Made by a program: the position numbers and the translations under genes
Source of the DNA: Silene latifolia
Taxonomy: Eukaryota; Streptophyta; Magnoliopsida; Caryophyllales; Caryophyllaceae
Assembly (NCBI RefSeq): GCF_048544455.1
Contig: NC_133529.1
Coordinates: forward strand, 59,838,271 to 59,902,270
Direction: 5' to 3'
Length of the DNA: 64,000 nucleotides
In this document: piece by piece, positions 24,264 through 35,407 of the stretch
Position numbering within the stretch: position 1 is the first letter of the stretch
How the letters are laid out: each line of letters begins with the position of its first letter
The notes under the pieces: model-generated
Database searches by the model: none
What the model saw: the letters and a program-made list of their open reading frames with translations, nothing else
What the model was told of the DNA's origin: nothing

Positions 24264-24278
24264 ATCACCCCTCCTTTT
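24264..24278 (-). other. Element D polypurine tract
   Basis: On the minus strand AAAAGGAGGGGTGAT abuts the 3' LTR. Just upstream (24285-24298) is a TTTCG-TCCT-CGAAA stem-loop. Confidence 0.85.
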
Positions 24279-24640
24279 AAAAAATTTCGTCCTCGAAACT
24301 TAGAAGGAGAAATTATAGTAAACAACATCTTAATAATATAATCATAAGAAAAATATAGGTATCTTTTCAATGAAACGGTGATACTCTTGTTGATCAGACA
24401 AGAACATCCACATTTCATATCAAAATATAAAAATATTTCTACACCAATAAATGAGAAAACCCATTATTGGGACGTCTCCAATAACGAGATTTAACACTCA
24501 TTAATGTTAAAACCATTTAAAATCATAAAAGCATTTCAAAAATTTTAGTTTAAAGTTCTATAATAAGAATAATATCTTTACTAATTATGATTAAATACGG
24601 CTTAGTAACGCGGAAAAAGAGTAAGAAAAAAAAGAATACC
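24279..24640 (-). other. Element D 3' noncoding region with conserved hairpin
   Basis: Noncoding between the pol stop and the polypurine tract. It contains a 7-bp stem-loop at about 24382-24405 (minus strand GTTCTTGT...ACAAGAGTA). Related hairpins occur three times in the internal region of E. No ORF is supported. Confidence 0.6.
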
Positions 24641-26180
24641 TTACGAGAATAATTCAGGATATTTAGCTAACATAGAAGCTTCAGTCTCCCAAGTCTCTTC
24701 TTCGACATTTCCACAACGCCAAAGAACACGGACTAGAGGTACAACTTTGCTCCTAAGTTGCTTGTTGGCTTTTTCGAGAATCCGGATTGGCCTTTCTTCA
24801 ACCGCCAAGTTAGGCTCCAATTCAGGAATCTCTTCTTGGATGATATGGCTAGGGTCACTAATGTACTTCCTCAACTGAGAAACATGGAAGACATTGTGAA
24901 CCTTGCTCAGATTTGAGGGCAATTCTAAACGGTAAGCAGCAGGACCAATCTTTTCAATCACCCGGAAAGGTCCAATATATTTAGGGCTCAACTTCCCTTT
25001 TACGCCAAACCGTTTCACCCCTTTCATAGGTGACACTTTAAGGAATACTTGATCATCAACCTCAAAAGAAAGTGGTCGACGACGGACATCAGCATATGAT
25101 TTTTGACGGTCCTGAGCGGCTTTCATCCGCTCCCGAACGATTTTAACTTGTTCAATGGACTCGGTCACCAAATCAGGTCCTAACATTGGAACATTTTGGG
25201 TTTGATCCCAACAGACTGGAGTACGGCATTTTCTACCGTACAGAGCTTCATATGGTGCCATTTTAATGGAGGCTTGATAGTCAAGTTATTGTAAGAGAAC
25301 TCAACCGAGAGGTAAACATTTCTCCCAGGAAGTTTGGAAATCTAAGGCACAGGCACGAAGAAGATCCTCTAAAGTTTGAATTGTTCTCTCGGTTTGACCA
25401 TCAGTGGCGGCGTGAAAAGCAGTGCTCATCAATAGTTTACTACCCAAGGCCTCCTGTAATGCAGTCCAGAAACGAGAACAAAATCGAGGGTCCCGATCTG
25501 AAACTATATCTTTAGGAACCCATGATAGCGCACTACTTCATCCACATAGACACGAGCTAGAACTTCTAATCTCCAGGTCTCTTTGATGGGGATAAACCGA
25601 GCACACTTAGTCAATCGGTCCACAACCACCCAAACAGCATTCTTCCCAGTGGAAGTCCTGGGTAAAGCCATCACAAAATCCATGGAAATAGACTCCCATT
25701 TCCAAAGAGGAACATCCAAGGGTTGAAGCAAACCCCCGGGCTTTTGATGCTCTATCTTTACTTTACTGCGGGTGAGGCATTTTGACATACTCCATAACTT
25801 CAATCTTCATCCTAGGCCACTTAATTGTAATCTCAAATCTTTGTACATTTTGGTACCTCCCGGATGAACGGAGTAAGGAGAGAGGTGTGCTTCATCAAGA
25901 ATTCTTTTTCTCAAATTAGCTGCCTCCGGAACATAGATTCTACCATGATAACGAAGATACCCATCATCATCAATCTTACAATCCTTAGCTTGCCCAAGTT
26001 GAATTTTAGCTTGAATGGATTTGAAAGTAGGATCACCGGGAAGGCAAGCACGGATCTCACGGTAGAAGTCAGGTTCGGCTGACATGGCATTAAGATGATT
26101 AGAGCCCCTTTTTACAAGGCTTATTCTCAATTTTTGAAGTTCTAAAGCAAGTTCAGGAGGTAATTTCCGAAAAGAATTCA
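24641..26180 (-). pseudogene. Element D integrase and C-terminal chromodomain, broken
   Basis: Read on the minus strand, the N-terminal zinc-binding region includes [12 protein letters not shown]. The core has first Asp in SMDFVMALP, then an SDRDPRF stretch and a [13 protein letters not shown] segment with the catalytic Glu, all before MAPYEALYGRKCRTPVCW. The C-terminal part has GPFRVIEKIGPAAYRLELP and HNVFHVSQLRKY, then a chromodomain-like tail (VLWRCGNVEEETWE, about the last 40 residues). Frameshifts near 25804 and 25504 and stops around 25265 split it into pieces (25807-26403, 25504-25803, 24641-25261). The catalytic triad is visible but not in one frame. The chromodomain assigns it to the chromoviruses. 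Confidence 0.9.
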
Positions 26181-27357
26181 AAGAATGACAGGATTTTCTG
26201 CTAAGAGCATCAGCCACCACATTAGCTTTTCCTTCGTGATAAATTAGGTCGGCATCATAATCATTCACCAATTCCAACCATCTTCTTTGCCTCATGTTCA
26301 GATCTTTTTGGGTAAAGAGGTATTTCAGGCTTTTGTGGTCGGTGTAGATTTTGCAATGGACTCCAATGAGGTAGTGTCTCCAAATCTTCAAAGCATGCAC
26401 CACCGCTGACTAATTCAAGATCATGAGTCGGGTAGTTAACTTCATGAACTCTAAGCTGTCGAGAGGCATACGCAATGACTTTCCCTTTTTGCATCAAGAC
26501 ACAACCTATACCATGCTTAGAAGCATCACAGTAAACATCAAAGTCCACTCCTTCTTCAGGTAAGGTCAACACCGGAGCGGTAGTCAACCTCTTTTTCAAT
26601 TCCTGAAAGGCATTTTCACACTCCTCAGACCACACAAATTTAGACTCTTTCTTCAGCAACTGAGTCATCGGCCTAGCAATCTTTGAAAAATCCTTCACAA
26701 ACCGCCGATAGTAACCCGCCAAGCCAAGGAAACTACGGATTTCAGAAACATTGGTCGGACTTTTCCAATTAACAACGGCTTCGATTTTGGCAGGATCTAC
26801 CGTAACGCCCTCTTTCGAAATGACGTGCCCAAGGAAGGTCACTTTAGGTAACCAGAATTCACATTTAGAGAATTTAGCATACCATTTTCACGGCGCGAGA
26901 ATCTCCAAAATAGCACTAAGATGTTTGGCATGTTCTTCTTCAGATTTAGAATAGATCAGGATGTCATCAATGAACACTACAACGCATTTGTCAAGGTGTT
27001 CTCTGAAAGTACGGTTCATCTGATCCATGAATACTGCTGGAGCATTGGTCAATCCGAATGGCATTATCGTAAACTCGAAATGACCATATCTCGCATCAAG
27101 GCGGTTTTAGGAATGTCGCTTCTGATTTGGAATCGATGATAGCCCGAACGAAGGTCAATTTTAGAAAAAGTGGAAGCACCTCGGAGTTGGTCGAAAAGAT
27201 CATCAATTCTAGGAAGAGGATATTTATTCTTGATAGTAACCCGGTTAAGTTCACGATAATCTATGCATAACCGCATAGATCCATCCTTCTTCCTTACAAA
27301 GAGAACAGGAGCACCCCAAGGTGAAGAGCTAGGTCGGATAAAACCTTTGGCAATCAA
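26181..27357 (-). pseudogene. Element D reverse transcriptase and RNase H, broken
   Basis: RT fingers/palm begin with [16 protein letters not shown] and continue through [13 protein letters not shown]. The catalytic box reads FIDD (about 26955-26994). The thumb has [12 protein letters not shown] and [14 protein letters not shown]. RNase H has [16 protein letters not shown], then [11 protein letters not shown] and an ADALSRK end. Frame breaks lie near 27064 and 26840-26990, and between the two RNase H pieces (26261-26842 and 25807-26403 overlap in different frames). Individual motifs are well preserved. Confidence 0.92.
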
Positions 27358-27381
27358 ATCATCCAGTGAGCCTTGACTCTT

Positions 27382-28130
27382 TCATTTCAGACGGTGCCGA
27401 CCTATAAGGAGCTTTAGCAATAGGGCGGTACCGGGAATAAGATCAATAGTAAATTCAACTTCCCTTTCAGGAGGAATTCCCGGTAGCTCATCAAGAAAAA
27501 CATCGGGAAATTCACGTACCACAGGAACGTTCTCTTTAGAAGGCAGAGAGGAAGAATCTGAAGGAGTCACCATACACAAGAAGGCTTGATGACCCTTTTT
27601 CATCGCATTGACAAACTTCATAGCAGAAATTAATTTAGCACCGGTTTGTCTTTTAACCACTTGATAAGACACACGGTGACCTGAAGGGCTTGTAAGAATT
27701 ATTTTCTGGTCCCGACATTCAAATCGAGCATGATAAGTATGTAACCAATCCATGCCCAAAATGACATCAAATTCTTCAAGCGGAAATCGGAAAAGATTTG
27801 CTGGAAATATAGATCCCGCAATAGAAATAGGAACTCTCGGATAGATTTTAGAACAGGAAAAGACATCACCAGAAGGTAAGGATATAGATGTGCTTTCTCC
27901 ATGTGATGATTCAAGTGATAACTTATCGGAGAGTTTCATTGAAATAAAAGATAACGAGGCACCCATATCAAATAGTACCAAACAAGGAACATCAAAAATA
28001 GAAAATGTACCCGTAATGATATCAGGGTGTGCCTCTGCTTCTGCTCGGCTCATGACAAAAATCCGGCCTTTCGGCCTCTCAGAGGCGACGCAGGAGTAGT
28101 AGGAGCCGTCTTCTTCTTCTCGGGCAAACA
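27382..28130 (-). pseudogene. Element D protease region
   Basis: In a longer open frame (27382-28425), a retropepsin-like domain has VLFDMGASLSFIS as active site, where DSGA or DTGA is usual. It is followed by FDVILGMDWLHTYHA and the linker leading to RT. The Met in place of Ser/Thr next to the catalytic Asp is unusual and may inactivate it. Confidence 0.87.
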
Positions 28131-29081
28131 TTGGCCTTGTGGCCCGGTTTGTTGCAAGAAAAGCATATGATAGGATCAACGAAGCATTTACCAGGATGTC
28201 TTTGGTTTCTTGCAGATTATAGCACACTCGGTCTTTAGCACTTTTATTGTTGTTAAAAGTCAAGATTGACCACCCGGTTAGCTTGCACAAGAGTAGGATC
28301 AAATCTCCTCTTGTTTGGGTAAGAGGGAGAAGAGGTGAACCTGGGTGAAGGAGTATAGGGCCTAGAAGATGGATATAAAGGCCTCTTGCCAAGACTCGGA
28401 ACGGTTGCACGAGCTTCATTTTCAATGTCTTTCAAAGTGCATTCTCAGCCCATAAAGCATCATTGTAAATTGAAACAAAGCTGGTGGAGTCCCGGCGGAC
28501 CATGCTTTTGATTTTAGGAGAGAGCTTTTCAAGATAAAAGAAAGCTTTTTCAATGTCATCCTTCACCAATCTAGTAGCATAATGAGCCAACTCGTTGAAT
28601 TTATCGGTGAAGGCCACGAACAGGGAAGGCTTCCATGCTTTAATTCCATGAATTCTTTCAACTTCTGTTGTTTAAGTTCTTGCGGATAGAATCGGGCCTC
28701 CACTAATTCCTTGAAACGTTCCCAGTCAAAACCCGGTTCAGATGAAACGGTAGGCCCAGTCATAGACCACTATCGATCTGATTCTCGGACTAGGAAGTGA
28801 GATGCCAGCTTCACTTTATGTTCCTTTTTAACATCATACAACGTAAAGCTTTTCTCTAACTCTCGAAACCACCCCGTAAGAGCAACTGAATCAATTTCTC
28901 CCCTATATGTGGGAGTGTTGATTCGGGTTAATTGGTTAGCCACCCAAGTATAGGTGCCTGGAGTACCCTCAGGAGGCGGGGGAGGAGGAGGAGCTTGTTG
29001 ATTTTGCTGATTTTGTTGGTTTTGGAGAATTTGAGTAAGAGCTTGTAAAATAGCATCATCAACTCTTCTTGGCGGAGCCAT
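28131..29081 (-). pseudogene. Element D gag, broken
   Basis: The start MAPPRRVDDAILQALTQIL is at 29081 and is followed by a Gln/Asn repeat, a proline run, and the capsid core (TGWFRELEKSF; FDWERFKELVEARFYP). A TAG replaces an expected Trp codon near 28767. Frameshifts follow near 28600 and 28430. A zinc knuckle CFSCNKPGHKANVC is readable near 28130-28175 in a different frame from the protease frame. The layout is typical of Tekay/Del Gag. Confidence 0.88.
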
Positions 29082-29242
29082 CTTACAAAAGAGAAAATTT
29101 AATTAGTACCTAACAATTAGCAAACACAAACAGACTACCACATAAAATCCTAAATCTACCCATCCTACCCATCTCTCAAGTTTATTATTTAAAGGTCAAG
29201 TGATTTTAAGTGGGGTGCACAAACGTGCGTCGGGAGCAACAA

Positions 29243-29254
29243 GCTCTGATACCA
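29243..29254 (-). other. Element D primer binding site (tRNA-Met type)
   Basis: TGGTATCAGAGC on the minus strand, two bases from the LTR end. Bases 29082-29242 form a short leader with no ORF. Much of this leader is shared with E (55783-55930). Confidence 0.92.
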
Positions 29255-29256
29255 AC

Positions 29257-32168
29257 TGTGACACCCTCATTTTTAGCGTTAAATAAACACGTAAATTCTG
29301 AGAAAATCGACGGGATATGTTTGTAATTAGTTCAACTAGATAAAACCTGTAATTTTTAAAACTTTTCTAAACCATTCACAAACATTTCCAAATGAAGAGT
29401 GCCAACACCTGCAAATACTAACAAACTAATTTACATAACATCGCTAAAGTCGCGAGAATAAAGTGATACAAACCAAAGTAAAAGAGGGAGACATATGTCC
29501 CTCCAAAATATAACACAACCATATGTTTAAAGGTTTACTACAAAATATAACCAAACTAGGTCCAAGGTTCTTTTACTCACTAGCTCGTCCGTGTACCCCA
29601 TCTAATCATCATCAACCTGTCAATCGCATTTTATACAAACACGAAAGCCACAATTCAGTGGGGAGTAACTTCGAGTCCTCCCAGCCACGAAATGTCATAT
29701 TTAATGTAACATGTAAACAACATCATAAATAATTTAATTATCGAGTATTCTAACATATGAACACTAAGCTGACCAATTCGAACTATCATGTGAAACATAT
29801 AACAAACAGTAATCCAAACTTTATCAATTGTAACCGGCTTACATCTCACCTATTACAATTCATAAAGTCATCATACAAGAAAGGACAATATATCAAAGAT
29901 AGGCATAAGTTCTTAGCACGGTCAATAGTCACTCTGTAACTCGAGTCTATACCACGAGGTAGGGAAGGTAATCGAACCGGTATCCTGGCTCAGAGGTTCT
30001 ATCAAAACATGGCCAAGACACAACACAACCCTAGTCCTAAATCAATTGAGACCTAGACATGCGGATACACACCATCGCACCCAAGACCCACAATTTTATA
30101 AAACCATGTGAGTACCCTAAGGAGTCCACCAAAGGGTTGGCTAGTACTTAAGCTGACCACTTACCCTCAAAATAAGTAACGAGGTCATGCCCCAACTTGG
30201 ATATAAACCCACCAAGTCAGGAACACAAAGGCTACTAAGCAGTGAACATATACTCGTCAAAGACTATAAAGACCTATCTATGACAAACACAACAATACCA
30301 TACGTATAAGCAGCTGAACAACAACACAATCCTCAATATTAAAGGTTTCAGGGTATCTAGGGCCGTTTATACAATATAAGAAACCATTCAAATCAACCAA
30401 CGACACATGTGAAATGATAATTACAAACATCAAGGCATAACATAAAACATCCAATAACAACCAATCTCACCTCAAAGACAAACCCTCGAATCGAGTCCCG
30501 CGACGGGTCATCGGTCAAATCGAGGCTGACCGGTTTAAACCTAGTTTGACCAAACTCGTTCGGTCAATCTGGCCCAGCTCAGAGTCTTGGCCTACTTTGG
30601 CTCACATCACGGTAAATTAGTACTCCCATGATAAAAGAGTCTCAACACACCATACACAAGTGTTAGAACCAAGGTTAAGATGCATACCCAACAAGAAACT
30701 CAAAACCCAATCTATAACAACAAGTTTAGTACTCGACTATAACAAGGGTCAACTTCAAACGGTCATAACTTGAGTTCTAAATATCTAAATAAGGTGAAAC
30801 CAATTGGAGATGATAGCTTATCCTCTTACGGTTCTAACGATAGGTCATAAGCCTCAAACAAACAAGTAACGAAGAAGTTATGGCCATTTTACGAAAACTG
30901 GTCAGGCCTAAACCGCAGCCTGCGATAGTGGCCGGAGCCTGCGGTGTCGTCCGGAGCCTGCGGTGTCGGCCGGAGCCTGCGGTGATGGCCGGAGCCTGCG
31001 GCAACGGCCTGATTACCACGACACATACGGACTAAATCTTCATCCTCAAGTCAATCTTATATTATCATTACAATCCGATTGAACAAGAACATGTAATTAA
31101 CAAGGAATTCCACATGTATACTTGGGAGGAAATCAATAGTTTACATATTCAAGCAACATTCAACAATATTCATTCCGTTTCAACACTTAAACATGTGAAA
31201 AACAACATATTTAACAAACTTTAACAACAACCATTCATGTGAAAATTAAAGTTAACATGTTATTAATCACATAAGCATCCAACACATCATAATCAACACT
31301 AATGTGACATTAAATCGTCGAGTAACTCGAAATATGTTACCTTTAGCTAAGAATGAGCAATTAGCACCTTGAACACCAAACCCTAATATGCAAGCTAGCC
31401 ACTATCTTCAACTATGTACGAGTCTCCAAACTCATCTTCTAAATCCTCACCTAAATAAACAATAAAAACACAATTATAAGCACTACAATCAAAACCCTAA
31501 AAATGGTGGATAAAATAAATTTAGGGCAAATGAATTTAATACATACTAGGATGTTGGAAATGAAGAGAGGATTCCAAATATGTAATCCTTATGAAATTTG
31601 GAGTAGAAATGAGTGAATTATGATGAAAATCACCTTAGAAAGCTTAGGTTTTGGTATGAAAATGGTGTTTTTAGTTTAGAATATGTTAGAATGTTCAAGG
31701 AGGATGAAGTTGGAAAAGAAAAATCCAAAGGGAAGGAGGAGGAAGGTGCCGCCCAAAAGGAAGGAGAGGAGCGGGATTTTTGGCGGAATTTTATTAGTCG
31801 GTTTTGGCTCGTTTCGACGATAATTAGAACCGTTTGTCAAATGCAAATTCCGACAATGCCAAAGTGCTTAAACACGAGATTATAAGAAGATTGAGTACTC
31901 ATATGACCCACTTCCAAAATCGTTTGCCCAATTTTCACAAGAATTGCCATTTTTCCCGATATGCCCTTATTTCGAAATAAAAGGTTTTTACATGGTTTAA
32001 ACTATTTTAAACATTTCGAAACTATCAAAATAAATACTTTACTTCAAAATATAATAGAATTATATTTCATTGAATTATTATTACTTCAAATATATCAATA
32101 TTAAATTCAACTTGATTAATAAATTACTTCCGCAATATAATAACGGTTCGAAACTACGGGGTGTTACA
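29257..32168 (-). repeat. Element D 5' LTR
   Basis: 2912 bp, near-identical to the 3' LTR. It differs mainly by two extra minisatellite units. Its right end TGTTACA (plus strand) abuts TTAAA at 32169-32173. Confidence 0.94.
30918..31009. repeat. 19-bp minisatellite in D 5' LTR (5 units)
   Basis: Four full units and one partial unit of the GCCTGCG...GGCCGGA repeat, starting at 30918, 30937, 30956, 30975 and 30994. The 3' LTR carries three units. Confidence 0.85.
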
Positions 32169-32810
32169 TTAAATAACGATTAAGTCCTTGAGGAATCGCT
32201 CCTCTCAGAAAAGATGCGAGTCTCCTATTTGCCGTTCTTTCACAAATATGCACATCTTTCATGGAGGGAAGAAGAAGACGTAAGGGGCTGTAAGACAATC
32301 CGAGCGTCCAAGGGGTCGGGACGAGCGGATTTCGTGGTGGCTGGATGGGCGGATTGGTACGCTAGAGGAGCGGATTGGGGCGTGGTTGGACGGGCGTCCC
32401 TCTGGCAAAGACGCTCGGATTCCTGAAGTGTTGGACGGCCGTCTTCATGGCTGGACGAGCGGATCTCGTCACAACCATTCCTTTCTTCTTTTATTTCTTC
32501 TCTTCTTCCAATAATCCTCCGAGATTTAGTCGGGGATGCAAGGATTTCTTCATCATTGCCTATCTACTATAATATGTACAAAGGCCTTCTAGTCTTGTCT
32601 TCTCTTTGATGCTTGGTCATTAGATTCGATCAATTTAGCTCTATTTTGCCATGAAAATGCAAGGTTTGCACTCCTCTCCTACCAAGGAAACAAAACCTCA
32701 AAGAATATGCAAAAAAGGACTAAAGATAGTAAATGACCCAAATATGCGCTAAAAAGCATAGGAACGAGGCTAATTCGGGGACTAAATGTGCTCAAACAAT
32801 GGTCACATCA
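32169..32810 (-). repeat. Element C 5' LTR, right part (U3 side)
   Basis: Continues the 5' LTR of C after D, starting with the duplicated TTAAA and ending GGTCACATCA. It contains the U3 dyad cluster at about 32290-32470. AATAT at 32811-32815 is the target duplication of C in copia B. Confidence 0.92.
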
Positions 32811-33294
32811 AATATTAGGAACACAACATTGCTCCCACTGAACTTCATGTATAAACATGGTTCCTCAATACTTCGAGTAAAACCATTTTTTTTATGACAT
32901 GATTAAATCGATGGTTCCAACTTCTTGATGCTTGCTTAAGACCATAAATGGATCTCTTATGCTTGCATACTTTGTTAGGATTTTTAGGATCCACAAAACC
33001 ATCGGGTTGTATCATGTACACCTCCTCTTCTAAATGCCCATTCAGAAAAGCGGTCTTGACATCCATTTGCCATATTTCATTGTCATGAAATGCGGCGATC
33101 GCTAACAGTATTCGAATTGATCTTATCATAGCCACGGGGCCAAAGGTTTCATCATAGTGAAGACCATGAACTTGAGTAAAACCTTTTTCCACTAGCCTAG
33201 TCTTGTAGACATCATCATGTCCTTCTATGCCATTCTTTACTTTGAAGATCCATTTGCACTGAAGAGGTCTTGCCCCTTTAGGCAAATCTACCAA
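32811..33294 (-). pseudogene. Copia B pol: RT N-terminal half
   Basis: On the minus strand the frame at 33294-32845 has ARPLQCKWIFKVKNG, the first RT Asp motif WQMDVKTAFLNGHLEEEVYM and YGLKQASRSWNHRF, all typical of copia RT. A frameshift near 32885 moves the reading to a frame with EEPCLYMKF. That frame runs to the C insertion, six bases before the YVDD codons found at 10896-10907. Confidence 0.9.
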
Positions 33295-33297
33295 GTT

Positions 33298-33792
33298 CTA
33301 TACTTGATTTTCATGCATAGAATTCATTTCGGATTTCATGGCTTCAAGCCATAAAGCTGAATTAGGACTAGAGATTGCAACTTTGTAGGTGGCGGGTTCA
33401 TCACTTTCTAAAAGTAACACATCGAGGGTCCCATCCTCTTCGATAAGTCCAACATATCTATCAGGATGGTGAGAAACTCGACCCGACCTCCTCGGTTGAG
33501 GAATAACAACAGAATTAGACGACGAACGAACGACTTCTTGCGTCTCTACTTCGGTTTGTGTCTCTTGAACTTCATCAAGTTCAAAATTTCTCCTACTCTG
33601 TCTCTTAGAAATAAACTCACTTTCTAAGAAGACAGCCTCACTAGACACAAACACTTTGTTTTCTTGAGGTTTGTAGAAGTAATATCCTCGGGAGGTAATG
33701 GGGTAACCTACAAAGATGCATTTTTCGGATCGTGGGGCAAGCTTGTTGTCGGTCTTTGCCTTGACGTAAGCATTACATCCCCCAATATTCAT
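33298..33792 (-). pseudogene. Copia B pol: integrase C-terminus to RT linker
   Basis: Frame of 164 codons with CIFVGYP and GYYFYKPQENKVFVSSEAVF near its start, then an acidic linker, RRSGRVSHHPDRY, and ALWLEAMKSEMNSM, which leads into RT. A stop separates it from the RT frame at 33295. This is the usual linker of copia Pol. Confidence 0.85.
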
Positions 33793-33819
33793 ATTGGATA
33801 TATTAGGAACCCTTCATTT

Positions 33820-34538
33820 TCACATCTCATATGGAGTCTTTTCGGTTGCCTTTGTTAGACTATTATTCAATGATTTGATTGCGGTTTGGATTGCAAATCC
33901 CCAAAACGAGTCGGGTAACTCGGTTTGACTCATCATGGATCGAACCATATCTAGTAGGGTTCGATTTCTCCTTTCGGCAACACCATTAAGTTGTGGTATA
34001 CCGAGTGGAATGAGTTGTGACACAATGCCACAACCTTTTAAGTGTGAATCAAATTCATTACTAAGATATTCTCCACCACGATCGGATCGTAGTGCCTTTA
34101 TCCTTTTGTTCAATTGGTTTTCTACTTCATTTTGAAATTCTTTAAATTTCTCAAAAGCTTCACTCTTATACTTCATTAAGTAGATATATCCATATCTACT
34201 TAAATCATCGGTGAAGGTTATGAAGTAATCATAATTTCCCCTAGCGGTGATAGTCATAGGTCCACATACATCGGTATGTATAAGTCCCAATAGTTCACTA
34301 GCTCGAGTCCCTTTACCACTAAAAGGATTACGAGTCATTTTTCCTAGGAGGCAAGATTCGCATATACCATATGATTGAAAATCAAATAGTTTAATAACAT
34401 TAGTGGAAACTAATCTTTTGATGCGATTCTCGTTGATATGACCCAATCGACAATGCCAAATGTATGATTCATTTGGATCACTTGATTTGAGTTTCTTCGA
34501 TTGTATATTATAGATGTCTTTACTTGGATTAGAAGTTT
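33820..34538 (-). pseudogene. Copia B integrase
   Basis: The GAG-pre-integrase zinc region reads YIWHCRLGHI (about 34430-34460), then CESCLLGK. The catalytic core has HTDVCGPM, the FTDDLSRYGYIYL strand, RSDRGGEYLSNEF, and NGVAERRNRTLLD with the catalytic Glu. A TPYEM end and a stop near 33820 follow. A frameshift separates it from the protease frame near 34539. Confidence 0.92.
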
Positions 34539-34880
34539 CTAGAACAAAATGCCATTAAAAGAAGAGCCTCGGCCTATGACCAAGTCATTTCTTGAAATAA
34601 TATAACAATTGTTTTTAATGGAAAAATTAAAACCCTCTATGTCTAACATAGCAATTGAAATAATGTTCTTAGAAAGAGAAGGTACATAAAAACAATTATG
34701 CAAATACAACTCAAATCCATTTGCTAAAACAAGCACATAAGTTCCCTTGGATGTAGCCGCTACCCTAGCTCCATTCCCAAGACGGAGATCAACATCGCCC
34801 TTGCTCACCTTTTCCACGTTTCTTAGCCCCTGTAAATGATTACAAAGGTGAGAACCGCAACCGGTATCTAATACCCACAT
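34539..34880 (-). pseudogene. Copia B protease
   Basis: Frame of 113 codons beginning with WVLDTGCGSHLCN, the copia aspartic protease active site (DTG). It then has LGNGARVAATSKGTYVL and NCFYVPSLSKNIIS, typical of copia Pol. Bases 34881-34949 are upstream linker in another frame. Confidence 0.9.
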
Positions 34881-34949
34881 TGTGGTGGAAGTAAAATTTA
34901 TATCAAAAACATAAATTTCAGAAGGAATTTACCGAGTGGAATAAAAAGT

Positions 34950-35407
34950 CCATCCCTAATATTTCCCAAATATATAGGGGCAATTCCTCATCCAATGTCC
35001 CATGCCATGACAATAGTGGAATTCATCATCAACTTTGGCTCCTTTGGTAGTCCCACTGGCCATCTTGTTTCCATTGTTGAACTTCTACCTTTCTTTCCCT
35101 TCCTTTTAAACCACTTTCCTTTAGTTGCAAGAGCTTGCTTGCTAGAACTCCCACTAGTTTCGGCATCCCTTTCTTCCAAAGATAAGGATCTCATAGATTT
35201 AGCGAGATGGTCTTCCCGAGACACATTCACAAAAGATCTAGTCATAGTAGGAGGTATGGTGGAAGTAATGAAATTAAGGTTTCCATCGGAACCGATCCTA
35301 AAATGAAGCTCTCTAGTAGTATCGAGATTATGGTTGGAGCAAATATCGTCAAATAAGTTATGACAAGACTCAATGTTAATAGGTGTTGTTGCATTAGTAG
35401 GATCCAT
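34950..35407 (-). pseudogene. Copia B gag, short and degenerate
   Basis: The frame opens at 35407 (MDPTNATTPIN) and encodes 139 codons, ending in a basic KGKWFKRKGKKG stretch. In a different frame near 34985 a zinc-knuckle-like HYCHGMGHWMRNC remains, with the first cysteine replaced. It is much shorter than a usual copia Gag (about 250 aa or more), so part of the capsid region appears deleted. Confidence 0.75.

Larger units (their letters stand above)
21389..32168 (-). mobile_element. Element D: Tekay/Del-like chromovirus, full length
   Basis: 10.8 kb with LTRs at 29257-32168 (5') and 21389-24263 (3') and a perfect 5-bp duplication TTAAA. It has a tRNA-Met-type PBS and a polypurine tract preceded by a TTTCG-CGAAA hairpin, as in Tekay/Del elements. 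The order is gag, PR, RT, RNase H, IN, chromodomain (gypsy order). The LTRs are nearly identical apart from a repeat-number change, fitting its place as the innermost and youngest insertion. Pol is broken by frameshifts and stops. Confidence 0.95.
10914..32810 (-). mobile_element. Element C: Athila-like Ty3/gypsy element without RT or integrase
   Basis: The LTRs are at 20247-21388 plus 32169-32810 (5' LTR, split by D) and 10914-12694 (3' LTR). The element is bordered by AATAT at 10909-10913 and 32811-32815. It has an Athila-type PBS and a polypurine tract. Without D it is about 11.1 kb. The internal order is gag, aspartic protease, repeat cluster, then a 507-aa second ORF. No RT, RNase H or integrase motif was found between 12695 and 20246, so it should depend on enzymes from another element. 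Confidence 0.9.
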
